Assembly: GCF_030499515.1 (NCBI RefSeq)
Contig: NZ_JASTWJ010000001.1
Location: forward strand, 7,358,001 to 7,422,000
Direction of reading: 5' to 3'
DNA length: 64,000 nt
From: Streptomyces sp. DT2A-34
GTDB lineage: Bacteria > Actinomycetota > Actinomycetes > Streptomycetales > Streptomycetaceae
Position numbers and translations under genes: made by a program. This document shows positions 33,575 to 41,461 of the stretch, piece after piece. A model generated the notes under the pieces. It was given only the letters and a program-made list of their open reading frames with translations. It searched no databases and was not told the origin of the DNA. Each line of letters opens with the position of its first letter. Within the stretch, counting starts at the first letter, position 1.

Positions 33575-34231
33575 TCAGGCGCTCAGCGCGAACTCCTCGC
33601 CCAGCGCCCGGAACACCGCCGTGTTCAGCGCGAACGCCCGCTTGCACTCCGCCACGATCCGCTGCTTCTCCAGGTCGTCCGCCCGCACGGCGTCCAGCAG
33701 TTCGCGGTAACTCCGCTTGAACGCCGCCGGGTTGGAGATCTCCTCGAAGACGTAGAACCGGACCCCGTCGCCCTTGCGTGCGAAGCCCCAGGTCTTCTCC
33801 GCCTTGTCGCGGATGATCTGGCCGCCGGAGAGGTCGCCGAGGTAACGGGTGTAGTGGTGGGCGATGTAGCCGGCCGGCCAGTCGTGGGCGCACTCCCGCA
33901 CGCGGTCCGCGTAGGCCCGCGTCGCCGGCAGCGCCGACACTCCCGCCCGCCAGTCCGGGCCCCGCAGATGCGCCAGGTCCCGCTCCAGTGACGCCAGCCG
34001 GAACAGCTCCGGCTGGATGAACGGACCGGTCACCGGGTCCGACGCCAGCCGCTCGGTGCCGGTCTCCAGCGCCTCGTACACGAACCACAGCTGCTCGGTG
34101 TAGCGCGCGTAGGCGTCCACGCCGAGCCGTCCGCCGAGCAGGTCGCTCATGAACGTCGAGGTCTCGGCCTCCACGTGCTGCTCGTGGGAAGCGGTGCGGA
34201 TGACTGTCGAGAAGGAGTCCATGGAACCCAT
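33575..34231 (-). CDS. hmuO: Heme oxygenase (biliverdin-producing)
   Basis: 218-residue HmuO-type enzyme that opens heme and releases iron, biliverdin and CO. The proximal His lies in 'IRTASHEQHVEAETSTFMSD', and the distal helix glycine motif is 'LGDLSGGQIIRDKAEKTWGF'. 'FYVFEEISNPAAFKRSYREL' completes the fold. ATG at 34231 (or 34222, MDSF). An iron box at 34236-34254 lies directly upstream, so transcription should be derepressed under iron limitation. It completes the heme-use pathway with HmuUV. Confidence 0.93.
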   Translation of the reverse strand: MGSMDSFSTVIRTASHEQHVEAETSTFMSDLLGGRLGVDAYARYTEQLWFVYEALETGTERLASDPVTGPFIQPELFRLASLERDLAHLRGPDWRAGVSALPATRAYADRVRECAHDWPAGYIAHHYTRYLGDLSGGQIIRDKAEKTWGFARKGDGVRFYVFEEISNPAAFKRSYRELLDAVRADDLEKQRIVAECKRAFALNTAVFRALGEEFALSA

Positions 34232-34235
34232 TTTC

Positions 34236-34254
34236 TGAGGTTAGGCTTACCTAA
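34236..34254. promoter_or_regulatory. Iron box in the heme oxygenase promoter
   Basis: TGAGGTTAGGCTTACCTAA (19 bp) reads TTAGGTAAGCCTAACCTCA on the minus strand, a strong DmdR/IdeR match. A TTGACT motif overlaps its upstream edge (34253-34258), so the repressor would cover the promoter. Confidence 0.85.
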
Positions 34255-34296
34255 GTCAATAGGGTTGCCGACGCCATGTCGGTAAAAGCGTACCGA

Positions 34297-34328
34297 GAAA
34301 ACCCGCCCTCCGCAGAGGACGGGTTTTC
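34297..34328. terminator. Terminator of the methionine aminopeptidase gene
   Basis: GAAAACCCGCCCTC and GAGGACGGGTTTTC form a stem with one mismatch around a 4-nt loop. On the minus strand the stem ends in TTTTC. It lies 22 bp after the map stop and before the heme oxygenase promoter. Confidence 0.7.
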
Positions 34329-34349
34329 CGGCGACCGTCAGGGTCGGGG

Positions 34350-35207
34350 TCAGGGGAGGGTGAGGATCTCCGTCCCCGTCTCCGTCACCACCAGCGTGTG
34401 CTCGAACTGCGCGGTGCGCTTGCGGTCTTTCGTGACGACCGTCCAGCCGTCGTCCCACATGTCGTACTCGTGCGTGCCGAGCGTCAGCATCGGCTCGATC
34501 GTGAAGGTCATCCCGGGCTGGATCACCGTCGTCGCGTGCGGGCTGTCGTAGTGCGGGATGATCAGGCCCGAGTGGAAGGACGAGTTGATGCCGTGGCCGG
34601 TGAAGTCGCGGACCACGCCGTAGCCGAAGCGCTTGGCGTACGACTCGATCACGCGGCCGATGACGTTGATCTGGCGGCCCGGCTTGACCGCCTTGATCGC
34701 CCGGTTCAGGGACTCGCGGGTGCGCTCCACCAGCAGGCGGCTCTCCTCGTCCACGTCACCCACCAGGTACGTGGCGTTGTTGTCGCCGTGCACCCCGCCG
34801 ATGTACGCCGTCACGTCGAGGTTGATGATGTCGCCGTCGCGCAGGACCGTGGAGTCGGGGATGCCGTGGCAGATCACCTCGTTGACGCTCGTGCACAGGG
34901 ACTTGGGGAAGTTGCGGTAGCCGAGCGTGGAGGGGTAGGCGCCGTGGTCGCACATGTACTCGTGCGCCACCCTGTCCAGTTCGTCCGTCGTCACACCCGG
35001 CGCGATGATCTTCGCCGCCTCGGCCATCGCCCGCGCGGCGATACGGCCGGCGACGCGCATCGCCTCGACGGTCTCCGGGGTCTGCACCTCCGGACCCGTG
35101 TACGGCGTCGGCGCGGGCTTGCCGACATACTCGGGGCGACGGATGTTTCCGGGCACGGAACGGGTGGGGGAGAGCTCCCCTGGGACAAGCAGCGACTGGC
35201 CAGACAT
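34350..35207 (-). CDS. map: Type I methionine aminopeptidase
   Basis: 285 residues. Removes N-terminal Met from nascent proteins. Metal ligands are in '[20 protein letters not shown]' (two Asp), '[12 protein letters not shown]' (His), '[11 protein letters not shown]' (Glu) and '[12 protein letters not shown]' (Glu); '[12 protein letters not shown]' carries the substrate-binding His. A 40-residue N-terminal extension with a P-x-x-P-like segment ([20 protein letters not shown]) is typical of actinobacterial MetAP1c, proposed to contact the ribosome. ATG at 35207 (MSGQSLL). Streptomyces usually has a second map in the ribosomal-protein region, so this may be a paralogue. Confidence 0.94.
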   Translation of the reverse strand: MSGQSLLVPGELSPTRSVPGNIRRPEYVGKPAPTPYTGPEVQTPETVEAMRVAGRIAARAMAEAAKIIAPGVTTDELDRVAHEYMCDHGAYPSTLGYRNFPKSLCTSVNEVICHGIPDSTVLRDGDIINLDVTAYIGGVHGDNNATYLVGDVDEESRLLVERTRESLNRAIKAVKPGRQINVIGRVIESYAKRFGYGVVRDFTGHGINSSFHSGLIIPHYDSPHATTVIQPGMTFTIEPMLTLGTHEYDMWDDGWTVVTKDRKRTAQFEHTLVVTETGTEILTLP

Positions 35208-35265
35208 GCCAGCGAGTCTAACCAGCGGGCGTGGGGGAACATGTGGGTGGCGAGAGGAGCCGCTC

Positions 35266-35496
35266 ATGGCCTTGTTCAAGAAGCGCACGGTCGGGAAGCC
35301 CGGCGAGTGGTACTACTGCCTCGTGCACAAGAAGGTCGAGGAGGGGCCGGAGTGCCCGGCCAAGGACCGCTTCGGGCCGTACGCCGACCGGCAGGAGGCC
35401 CAGCACGCGATGGACCTCGCGCGGGAACGCAACCTGGAGTGGGAGAACGACCCCCGGTGGCACGACGCCCCGACCGGCCCGGCGGACGACGACTGA
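35266..35496 (+). CDS. Small conserved hypothetical protein
   Basis: 76 residues: '[20 protein letters not shown]' then '[20 protein letters not shown]' with a Cys pair 22 residues apart, and a very acidic C-terminus (GPADDD). '[20 protein letters not shown]' resembles an SPOR-like or peptide-binding helix in other Streptomyces small proteins. ATG 35266 has GAGAGGAG upstream. Function unknown. It abuts the convergent MFS gene with no gap. Confidence 0.8.
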   Translation: MALFKKRTVGKPGEWYYCLVHKKVEEGPECPAKDRFGPYADRQEAQHAMDLARERNLEWENDPRWHDAPTGPADDD

Positions 35497-36834
35497 TCAA
35501 CCTTCCGCGGGCGCCGGCGCGGTCGCCGCCGCCCGCCGCTCCCGCAGCCGTACCGCGTGCTCGTTCGTCCGCGCGTCGTACGTCAGCAGCTTCGGCAGGC
35601 ACAGCGCCAGCAGCCCCACCGCGCCCACGCACAGCAGCCCGCCCGACCAGACGGAGGTGCGCACGCCCTGCCAGGCGGCCACGCCGCCCACGTAGGTCTG
35701 GCCGAGCTGCGGGCCGACCGAGTACGACAGCAGCTCGATCCCGGCGAGCCGCCCCCGCAGCTCGTCCGGGATCGTCTGGTTCCACATCACCCCCCGGAAG
35801 ATGCCGCTGACCATGTCGGCGGCGCCGCCGGCGGTCAGGAACAGCAGCACCAGCCATACGTTCCCGCAGACACCGGCGGCCGCGATCGCCACGCCCCACA
35901 GCGCGGCCGACAGGACGACGACCCGCCCGTGCCGGTGCACCCGCGAGGTCCAGCCGCTGGTCAGGCTCACCAGCATCGCGCCGGCCGGGACCGCCGAGTA
36001 CATCAGGCCGAGCGCCCAGGGGGCGTTCAACTCGTCCGCGAGGAAGGGCAGTACGGCGAGCGGCATCGCGAAGAGCATCGCCGCGATGTCGATGACGTAG
36101 GTGCCCAGCAACTCCTTGCGGCTCCAGGCGTAGCGGGCACCCTCGGCGATCGTCTTGAGGGACGGCTTCGCGGCCTCGTGCGAGGCGGGGGAGTCGGCGA
36201 TGCCGAGCGCGAGCAGGACGGAGACGACGAAGGTCAGCAGATCCGCGCCATACGCCCAGCCGAGCCCCGCGTACGCGACGACCACGCCGGCCAGCGCCGG
36301 GCCCGCGACCCCGCCGACCTGCCAGCGCAGGGCGTTCAGCGAGGCGGCGGCCGGGAGGTGGTCGTGGGCCACGATCCGGGGCAACAGGGCGTCCAGGGCG
36401 GGGCGTTGGACCGAGACGAGTGCGGAGGACAGGGCGGCGACGACGTACAGCGGCCAGACGGCGGGGCTCGGCAGCAGGGCGTTGACCAGCAGCGCCGCGC
36501 TCAGCACCGCCTGCCCGGCCTCCGTCCACACGATCAGCTTCCGCTTGTCGAGCGCGTCGGCAAGCGCGCCGCCGTACAGCCCGAACACGACCAGCGGCAC
36601 CAGCTCCACGGCCCCGATCGCGCCGACCGCCGCGGCGGACCCGGTCAGCTCCTTGATCTGCACCGGCAGCGCGACGAACGTCAGGAAACTGCCGAAGGAG
36701 GAGATCAGGCCCGCCAGCCACAACCTCCGGAAGTCGGCGGAGGCCCGCCAGGGGGCGAGGTCGGGGAGTACGGCACGGAGGCGGGAGGGAGGGGGCGGGG
36801 GAGCTGGGGAAGCGGTGGGGGAGTCGTCCGTCAC
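35497..36834 (-). CDS. MFS transporter (putative exporter)
   Basis: 445 residues with 12 probable transmembrane helices and a central loop after 'SPASHEAAKPSLKTIAEGAR'. 'LWLAGLISSFGSFLTFVALP' and 'GLYGGALADALDKRKLIVWT' place it in the MFS_3/enterobactin-exporter-like group (EntS type). That group includes siderophore exporters, which is of interest beside an iron island, but the substrate is not readable from sequence. GTG at 36834 with weak ribosome site. Confidence 0.88.
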   Translation of the reverse strand: MTDDSPTASPAPPPPPSRLRAVLPDLAPWRASADFRRLWLAGLISSFGSFLTFVALPVQIKELTGSAAAVGAIGAVELVPLVVFGLYGGALADALDKRKLIVWTEAGQAVLSAALLVNALLPSPAVWPLYVVAALSSALVSVQRPALDALLPRIVAHDHLPAAASLNALRWQVGGVAGPALAGVVVAYAGLGWAYGADLLTFVVSVLLALGIADSPASHEAAKPSLKTIAEGARYAWSRKELLGTYVIDIAAMLFAMPLAVLPFLADELNAPWALGLMYSAVPAGAMLVSLTSGWTSRVHRHGRVVVLSAALWGVAIAAAGVCGNVWLVLLFLTAGGAADMVSGIFRGVMWNQTIPDELRGRLAGIELLSYSVGPQLGQTYVGGVAAWQGVRTSVWSGGLLCVGAVGLLALCLPKLLTYDARTNEHAVRLRERRAAATAPAPAEG

Positions 36835-36913
36835 GACGGGTCATGCTCGGGTGGGGCGGTGCCGGAGGCAAACGGTTTTGCGCGGGGGCGGGGCGGGGGC
36901 GGTCCTGGCCGGG

Positions 36914-37516
36914 TCACCAGCGCGCGGGTGGCGGTGCCGTCAATGACTCCGCCAGCCGGGACAGGCGGTCCCGCAAGCGGCGGCGGCCCCTCGCGGCCGG
37001 CATCGGGTTCTCGCCGGCGGCCGCGCTCACCAGGTGCTGCACGGTGTCCAGGTCCAGCTCCGCCCCCTCCGGCACGGTCAGCGTCTCGTGGGCCATGGCC
37101 GTCAGCTCCGACTCGTCGGCGCCGAGCGCCAGGACCGTCGCCCCGGCCCGCCGGACGTCGTGCACCCGTTCCAGGAGCGGCGCCCCGGGCTCGTCCGGCG
37201 ACACCACCAGCAGCGTCTCCCCGCGCCGCGCCGCCGCCAACCTCCCGAGGCCGACGGCCAGATGCGCCGGATCCGAGGCGCGCGCGTGATGCCGTACGAG
37301 TGTCGGGGCGAGCTCCGGCGTCCCCGACCACGCGGCCTCGTCCACCAGATGGGCCGCCAGATGCCACGGCTCGTACTCCGGCGTGCCGACCAGCAGCAGC
37401 CCGCCCTCGTGCGACATCGCCGACGACCGCAGCGCCCCCGCGAACCGCCGTGTGGCCCCCAACCACTCGGTTCCGGCGAGCACTTCACGCAACAACGCGA
37501 CCCGTACGGCGTCCAT
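36914..37516 (-). CDS. Conserved actinobacterial protein, SIS-like middle region
   Basis: 200 residues. The central stretch 'GETLLVVSPDEPGAPLLERV' then 'HDVRRAGATVLALGADESEL' resembles a sugar-isomerase (SIS) binding fold, with the loop after the first strand altered. The C-terminus is basic (ARGRRRLRDRLSRLAE). No catalytic residues can be named. ATG at 37516; divergent from the sialidase gene. Probably a cytosolic protein of unknown role. Confidence 0.75.
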   Translation of the reverse strand: MDAVRVALLREVLAGTEWLGATRRFAGALRSSAMSHEGGLLLVGTPEYEPWHLAAHLVDEAAWSGTPELAPTLVRHHARASDPAHLAVGLGRLAAARRGETLLVVSPDEPGAPLLERVHDVRRAGATVLALGADESELTAMAHETLTVPEGAELDLDTVQHLVSAAAGENPMPAARGRRRLRDRLSRLAESLTAPPPARW

Positions 37517-37624
37517 GCGACCGCATCCTGCCGTAACCGGCCACTTGTGACCCGGAGTTCACCACGAATTCGCCCGGTATGGGGAAGCAGAGGGGCCCGG
37601 CGGCCACCTTCGAGGAGTCTGACC

Positions 37625-38698
37625 ATGACCGAGACCAGCGTCCCCTTCCGTGCGGGCCGGGAGGGGTATGCCTCCTTCCGTATCCCGGCCGTCGTCGCCA
37701 CCTCCGCCGGAACGCTCCTCGCGTTCTGCGAGGGCCGGGTCGAGTCCGCCGCCGACCACGGGCAGATCGACATCGTGCTCAAGCGGTCGACGGACGGCGG
37801 CCGCACCTGGGGCCCCCTGACGGTGGCCGCCGACAACAACTGGCACCTCGCGGGCAACCCCGCCCCCGTCGTCCTCGACACCGGCCGCATCCTGCTCGTC
37901 TACATCCGCAACCACGCCACCGCCACCGAGGCCGCCATCCTGCGCGGCGAGGTCAGCGACGCCGACGGCCGCCGGATCTGGGTCCGGTACAGCGACGACG
38001 ACGGCGTCACCTGGTCGAGCTCGAAGGAGATCACCGCGCAGGTGAAGAAGCCGGGGTGGCGCTGGTACGCCACCACGCCCGGCCACGCCATCCAGCTGAG
38101 CACCGGCCGGGTCGTCGTCGCCGCCAACCACACGATCCCGCCCACCGGCGACGACCTCGGCAACGAGGCCAGGTACAACAGCGGCCACTGCCTGCTCAGC
38201 GACGACCGGGGCGCCACCTGGCGCATCGGCTACATCGACGAGAACACCGACGGCTACGTCAACGTCAACGAGACCACCGCCGCCGAACTCCCCGACGGCC
38301 GCGTCTACTTCAACACCCGCAACGACTCCCCGTCCCCCGGCAACCGCGCCGACGCCTACTCCGCCGACGGCGGCGCGACCCTGGTGAAGCCCTTCCGCCC
38401 GCAGGCCGGCCTGACCGCCCCCATCTGCGAGGGCAGCGTCCTGCAACTGCGCGACCCCGACGTCCTGCTCTTCTCCGGCCCCGCCGACCCCGCCGCCCGT
38501 GCCCTGATGACGATCCGCGCCTCCACCGACAGCGGCATCACCTGGCGGTCCGCGCACACGGTGGACGGTCTGCCCGCCGCGTACTCGGACCTCGTACGGA
38601 TCGACGACGGGACGGTCGGACTCCTCTACGAGACCGGCGACTTCGGCCCGTACGAGACCATCACCTTCCGGCGGGTGCCCGTGACGCAGCTCACCTGA
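37625..38698 (+). CDS. Exo-alpha-sialidase-like protein
   Basis: 357-residue six-bladed propeller of the sialidase superfamily (GH33-like). The N-terminal arginine motif F/Y-R-I-P is seen in 'YASFRIPAVVATSAGTLLAF'. Four Asp-box repeats are visible: 'RSTDGGRTWG', 'YSDDDGVTWS', 'LSDDRGATWR' and 'STDSGITWR'. A Glu (CEGR; NVNETTAAELPDG) and Tyr near the end (SDLVRIDDGTVGLLYETGD) suit the active site. There is no signal peptide, which is uncommon for Streptomyces sialidases acting on external glycans; it may use intracellular or imported substrates. ATG 37625. Confidence 0.9.
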   Translation: MTETSVPFRAGREGYASFRIPAVVATSAGTLLAFCEGRVESAADHGQIDIVLKRSTDGGRTWGPLTVAADNNWHLAGNPAPVVLDTGRILLVYIRNHATATEAAILRGEVSDADGRRIWVRYSDDDGVTWSSSKEITAQVKKPGWRWYATTPGHAIQLSTGRVVVAANHTIPPTGDDLGNEARYNSGHCLLSDDRGATWRIGYIDENTDGYVNVNETTAAELPDGRVYFNTRNDSPSPGNRADAYSADGGATLVKPFRPQAGLTAPICEGSVLQLRDPDVLLFSGPADPAARALMTIRASTDSGITWRSAHTVDGLPAAYSDLVRIDDGTVGLLYETGDFGPYETITFRRVPVTQLT

Positions 38699-38750
38699 GG
38701 CGTGGGGGCGGGCGGGGCGGCAGTCAAGTCGGCCGACGTAAAGTCGGGCC

Positions 38751-39476
38751 ATGACCTCTACCGACAGTGCACAGCAGCCCGCCGAGACTCCCGTGAAGGC
38801 CCCCGCCAAGGACCCCTGGGACCTCCCCGACGTCTCCGGGCTCGTCGTCGGCGTGCTCGGCGGCACCGGGCCGCAGGGCAAGGGCCTCGCCTACCGGCTC
38901 GCCAAGGCCGGGCAGAAGGTGATCATCGGCTCGCGAGCCGCTGACCGCGCCGAGTCCGCCGCCGAGGAGCTCGGGCACGGTGTCGAGGGCGCCGACAACG
39001 CCGAGTGCGCGCGGCGCAGCGACATCGTGATCGTCGCGGTGCCGTGGGAGGGCCACGGCAAGACGTTGGAGTCCCTGCGTGAGGAGCTGGCCGGCAAGCT
39101 GGTCGTCGACTGCGTCAACCCGCTCGGCTTCGACAAGAAGGGCGCCTACGCGCTGAAGCCGGAGGAGGGCAGCGCCGCCGAGCAGGCCGCCGCCCTGCTG
39201 CCTGACTCGCGGGTGACGGCGGCCTTCCACCACCTGTCGGCCGTACTGCTCCAGGACCCGGAGGTCGACGAGATCGACACCGATGTGATGGTGCTCGGGG
39301 AGGCACGCGCGGACGTGGAGATCGTCCAGGCGCTGGCCGGCCGTATCCCCGGCATGCGCGGCATCTTCGCGGGGCGGCTACGCAACGCCCACCAGGTGGA
39401 GTCGCTGGTCGCGAACCTGATCTCGGTGAACCGGCGCTACAAGGCGCACGCGGGGCTCCGCGTCACGGACGTGTGA
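38751..39476 (+). CDS. npdG: NADPH-dependent F420 reductase
   Basis: 241 residues. F420H2:NADP+ oxidoreductase that equilibrates the F420 and NADP pools. The nucleotide-binding motif is 'VGVLGGTGPQGKGLAYRLAK', the NADP-specific strand 'KVIIGSRAADRAESAAEEL' carries the Ser-Arg pair, and 'IVIVAVPWEGHGKTLESLRE' with 'VVDCVNPLGFDKKG' completes the fold; 'AFHHLSAVLL' and 'GRLRNAHQVESLVANLISVN' are family-specific. A 25-residue N-terminal extension is present. A 24-bp inverted repeat begins exactly at the stop codon. Confidence 0.92.
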   Translation: MTSTDSAQQPAETPVKAPAKDPWDLPDVSGLVVGVLGGTGPQGKGLAYRLAKAGQKVIIGSRAADRAESAAEELGHGVEGADNAECARRSDIVIVAVPWEGHGKTLESLREELAGKLVVDCVNPLGFDKKGAYALKPEEGSAAEQAAALLPDSRVTAAFHHLSAVLLQDPEVDEIDTDVMVLGEARADVEIVQALAGRIPGMRGIFAGRLRNAHQVESLVANLISVNRRYKAHAGLRVTDV

Positions 39477-39564
39477 GAGCCTGTCCGCCAGCCCCCGTCG
39501 TCCGCCCGAAGGGCGTGCGTGCCGGGCGTCGCAGCGCAGGCGGGGGCTGGCGGACAGGCTCTCA
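39474..39564. terminator. 24-bp perfect inverted repeat after npdG
   Basis: The left arm (39474-39497) begins with the npdG stop: TGAGAGCCTGTCCGCCAGCC then CCCG. The right arm (39541-39564) is its exact complement. The 43-nt loop contains a further CGCCCGAAGGGCG hairpin. It may be a terminator, but the long arms and its overlap with the stop codon are unusual. Confidence 0.65.
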
Positions 39565-39617
39565 GGGATGGGGGACACTGGTCGCCGTAGCAGTGTCCCC
39601 CGAAGGAGCCGACCGAA

Positions 39618-39803
39618 ATGCCCCGCCTTGGTGTCTATACGCTGATCGTCTGTCTGCTGGCCGTGGTCGCGGCCGTGATCTCCTTCGCGCAGGGCAGCTG
39701 GCTGGGGATCGTGTGGGTGCTGCTGGCCGGGCTGTCGTCGAACATGACCTGGTACTACGTCAAGCGCGCCAAGGACGAGCGGCGGGGCTCCGTCACGAGC
39801 TGA
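39618..39803 (+). CDS. Small two-helix membrane protein
   Basis: 61 residues with two hydrophobic segments (GVYTLIVCLLAVVAAVISFA and LGIVWVLLAGLSSNMTWYYV), ending in a basic/acidic tail (KRAKDERRGSVTS). ATG 39618 has GAAGGAG upstream. Conserved in Streptomyces by my recollection, function unknown. Its 3' end overlaps the convergent protease gene by 11 bp. Confidence 0.8.
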   Translation: MPRLGVYTLIVCLLAVVAAVISFAQGSWLGIVWVLLAGLSSNMTWYYVKRAKDERRGSVTS

Positions 39804-40593
39804 TCGAGCACAGCTCGTTCGTGTCCCGCCAGAAGCGGAACAGGTCGAAGCCGCAGTACGTGTCGAAGTCGCTGATGCCCAGGGTGCGCAGCACCGCGTC
39901 GATCATGTCGAAGAACACGCTGTTGATCTCCGGCACCCACAGCAGCGCGAACACGAACAGCAGGCCGAACGGGGCGAACGGCTCCACCTGGCGCTTGACG
40001 TTGTACGACAGCCAGGGCTCGATCACGCCGTAGCCGTCCAGGCCCGGGACCGGCAGGAAGTTCAGGATCGCCGCCGTGACCTGGAGCAGGGCGAGGAAGG
40101 CGAGCGCGAAGCGGAAGCCCCGGGGGACGCCGTCGAGCGCGTCCAGCCAGAACGGGGCGGTGCACACCACGGCGAACAGGACGTTGGTCAAGGGCCCCGC
40201 CGCCGAGATCAGACTGTGCCGCCAGCGCCCCCGGATCCGCCCGCGCTCGATGAAGACGGCACCGCCGGGGAGACCGATGCCGCCCATGATCACGAAGATG
40301 ACCGGAAGCACGATGCTGAGCAGCGCGTGCGTGTACTTCAGCGGGTTGAGGGTGAGATAGCCCTTCGCGCCGACCGAGATGTCGCCGCTGTGCAGGGCGG
40401 TACGCGCGTGTGCGTACTCGTGCAGACACAGGGACACGATCCAGGCGGCGGTCACGAACAGGAACACGGCGAGGCCGGGCTGCTCGGCGAAGCCGGTCCA
40501 GGTGGCCCAGCCCGTCACCGCCGTGACGGCCAGGATCCCGACGAAGACGGCGCTGATCCGCCGGTCGCCGGAGCGGGTGATCGCGGTGGTCAT
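39793..40593 (-). CDS. Site-2-protease-like zinc metalloprotease (M50 family)
   Basis: 266 residues, several membrane helices. The HExxH motif is 'SLCLHEYAHARTALHSGD' and the third ligand region is 'LNFLPVPGLDGYGVIEPWL' (N/P-x-x-D-G type). 'LISAAGPLTNVLFAVVCTAP' is the typical M50 glycine-rich helix. This is the small, soluble-domain-free subgroup (SpoIVFB/rhomboid-like placement), which cleaves within membranes. Target unknown; it might process regulators. ATG 40593, preceded by GGAG. Confidence 0.9.
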   Translation of the reverse strand: MTTAITRSGDRRISAVFVGILAVTAVTGWATWTGFAEQPGLAVFLFVTAAWIVSLCLHEYAHARTALHSGDISVGAKGYLTLNPLKYTHALLSIVLPVIFVIMGGIGLPGGAVFIERGRIRGRWRHSLISAAGPLTNVLFAVVCTAPFWLDALDGVPRGFRFALAFLALLQVTAAILNFLPVPGLDGYGVIEPWLSYNVKRQVEPFAPFGLLFVFALLWVPEINSVFFDMIDAVLRTLGISDFDTYCGFDLFRFWRDTNELCSISS

Positions 40594-40696
40594 GAGGAAG
40601 GGCTCCTGTGGGACGGGGCGTCGGGCCTGCCCGACCGTACCGGGCGCAGGAGGAAAACGTCTCGCGTGGGGCGGTGGTTCCGGAGAGGGTGGGGGC

Positions 40697-41377
40697 ATGG
40701 GGCTTTGGCATGTGTTCTACGCGGACTGGCAGATGGAGTGTTGCGGTACGCCGTTCAAGGTGGGGGACGAGGTGAGCTGGCCGCTGCTGTTCCAGTCCGC
40801 CGACGACGCCCTCGGCGGCGGCCGGCACGACCAGCTCACCCAGGTCGCCGGTCCCGTGGAGGACCTGCCGGGGGAGGAGGGCGCGGTGCGGGTGCTGCGG
40901 GAGGAGAGCGGGCTCGTGGTGGCCCTGCACCAGCATCCGGTGGACGTCCTCGCGCAGGAGGAACTGGGCCACCTGCGGCCGGGGGACCGGCCCCGCCTGA
41001 CCGGCCTGCTCACGGCCGAGTTCCACGGCGACCCCGACCTGCCCGAGACCCCGGGCCGGGTACGGGCGATCCAGGTCCTTCGGCAGGGCTACGCCGAGAT
41101 GGCGCCGGGTTCGCTCACCCGGGAGCCGGTCCCCGGGGAACGGTCGCTGCGGTCGGTGCGGGAGTGCCCGAAGTGGTTCGCGGACGCCGACGCGGGCGTG
41201 ATCGTGACCCTGGAGGTACCGGGCACGGACTCCCGGCTGTCCCACGCGGTGCGCGAGGCCCGGGGCCAGGGCCTTCCGCACGCGGGCACGGCACCGGGCG
41301 CGGAGATGACGGGCCTGGCGCCGGCCGCGTCGGCCGAGCTGCTGGAGACCCTGAGCACGGTCCCGGAACCGGGATGA
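40697..41377 (+). CDS. Conserved Streptomyces protein (probably DUF6578)
   Basis: 226 residues: 'MGLWHVFYADWQMECCGTPF' followed by 'KVGDEVSWPLLFQSADDALG', a start shared by a Streptomyces-restricted family that I recall as DUF6578. No signal peptide, no membrane segment, acidic overall. ATG 40697. Two adjacent cysteines (CC) near the N-terminus are notable. Function unknown; it stands between the protease and a large regulator gene. Confidence 0.75.
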   Translation: MGLWHVFYADWQMECCGTPFKVGDEVSWPLLFQSADDALGGGRHDQLTQVAGPVEDLPGEEGAVRVLREESGLVVALHQHPVDVLAQEELGHLRPGDRPRLTGLLTAEFHGDPDLPETPGRVRAIQVLRQGYAEMAPGSLTREPVPGERSLRSVRECPKWFADADAGVIVTLEVPGTDSRLSHAVREARGQGLPHAGTAPGAEMTGLAPAASAELLETLSTVPEPG

Positions 41378-41461
41378 CGGTGCCGCGACCCTTCGCGCGC
41401 CGCACACCCTTCCCGCGCCGCGCCCCGCAACCCTGTGACCGTCCCGAACCGACCAGAGACA

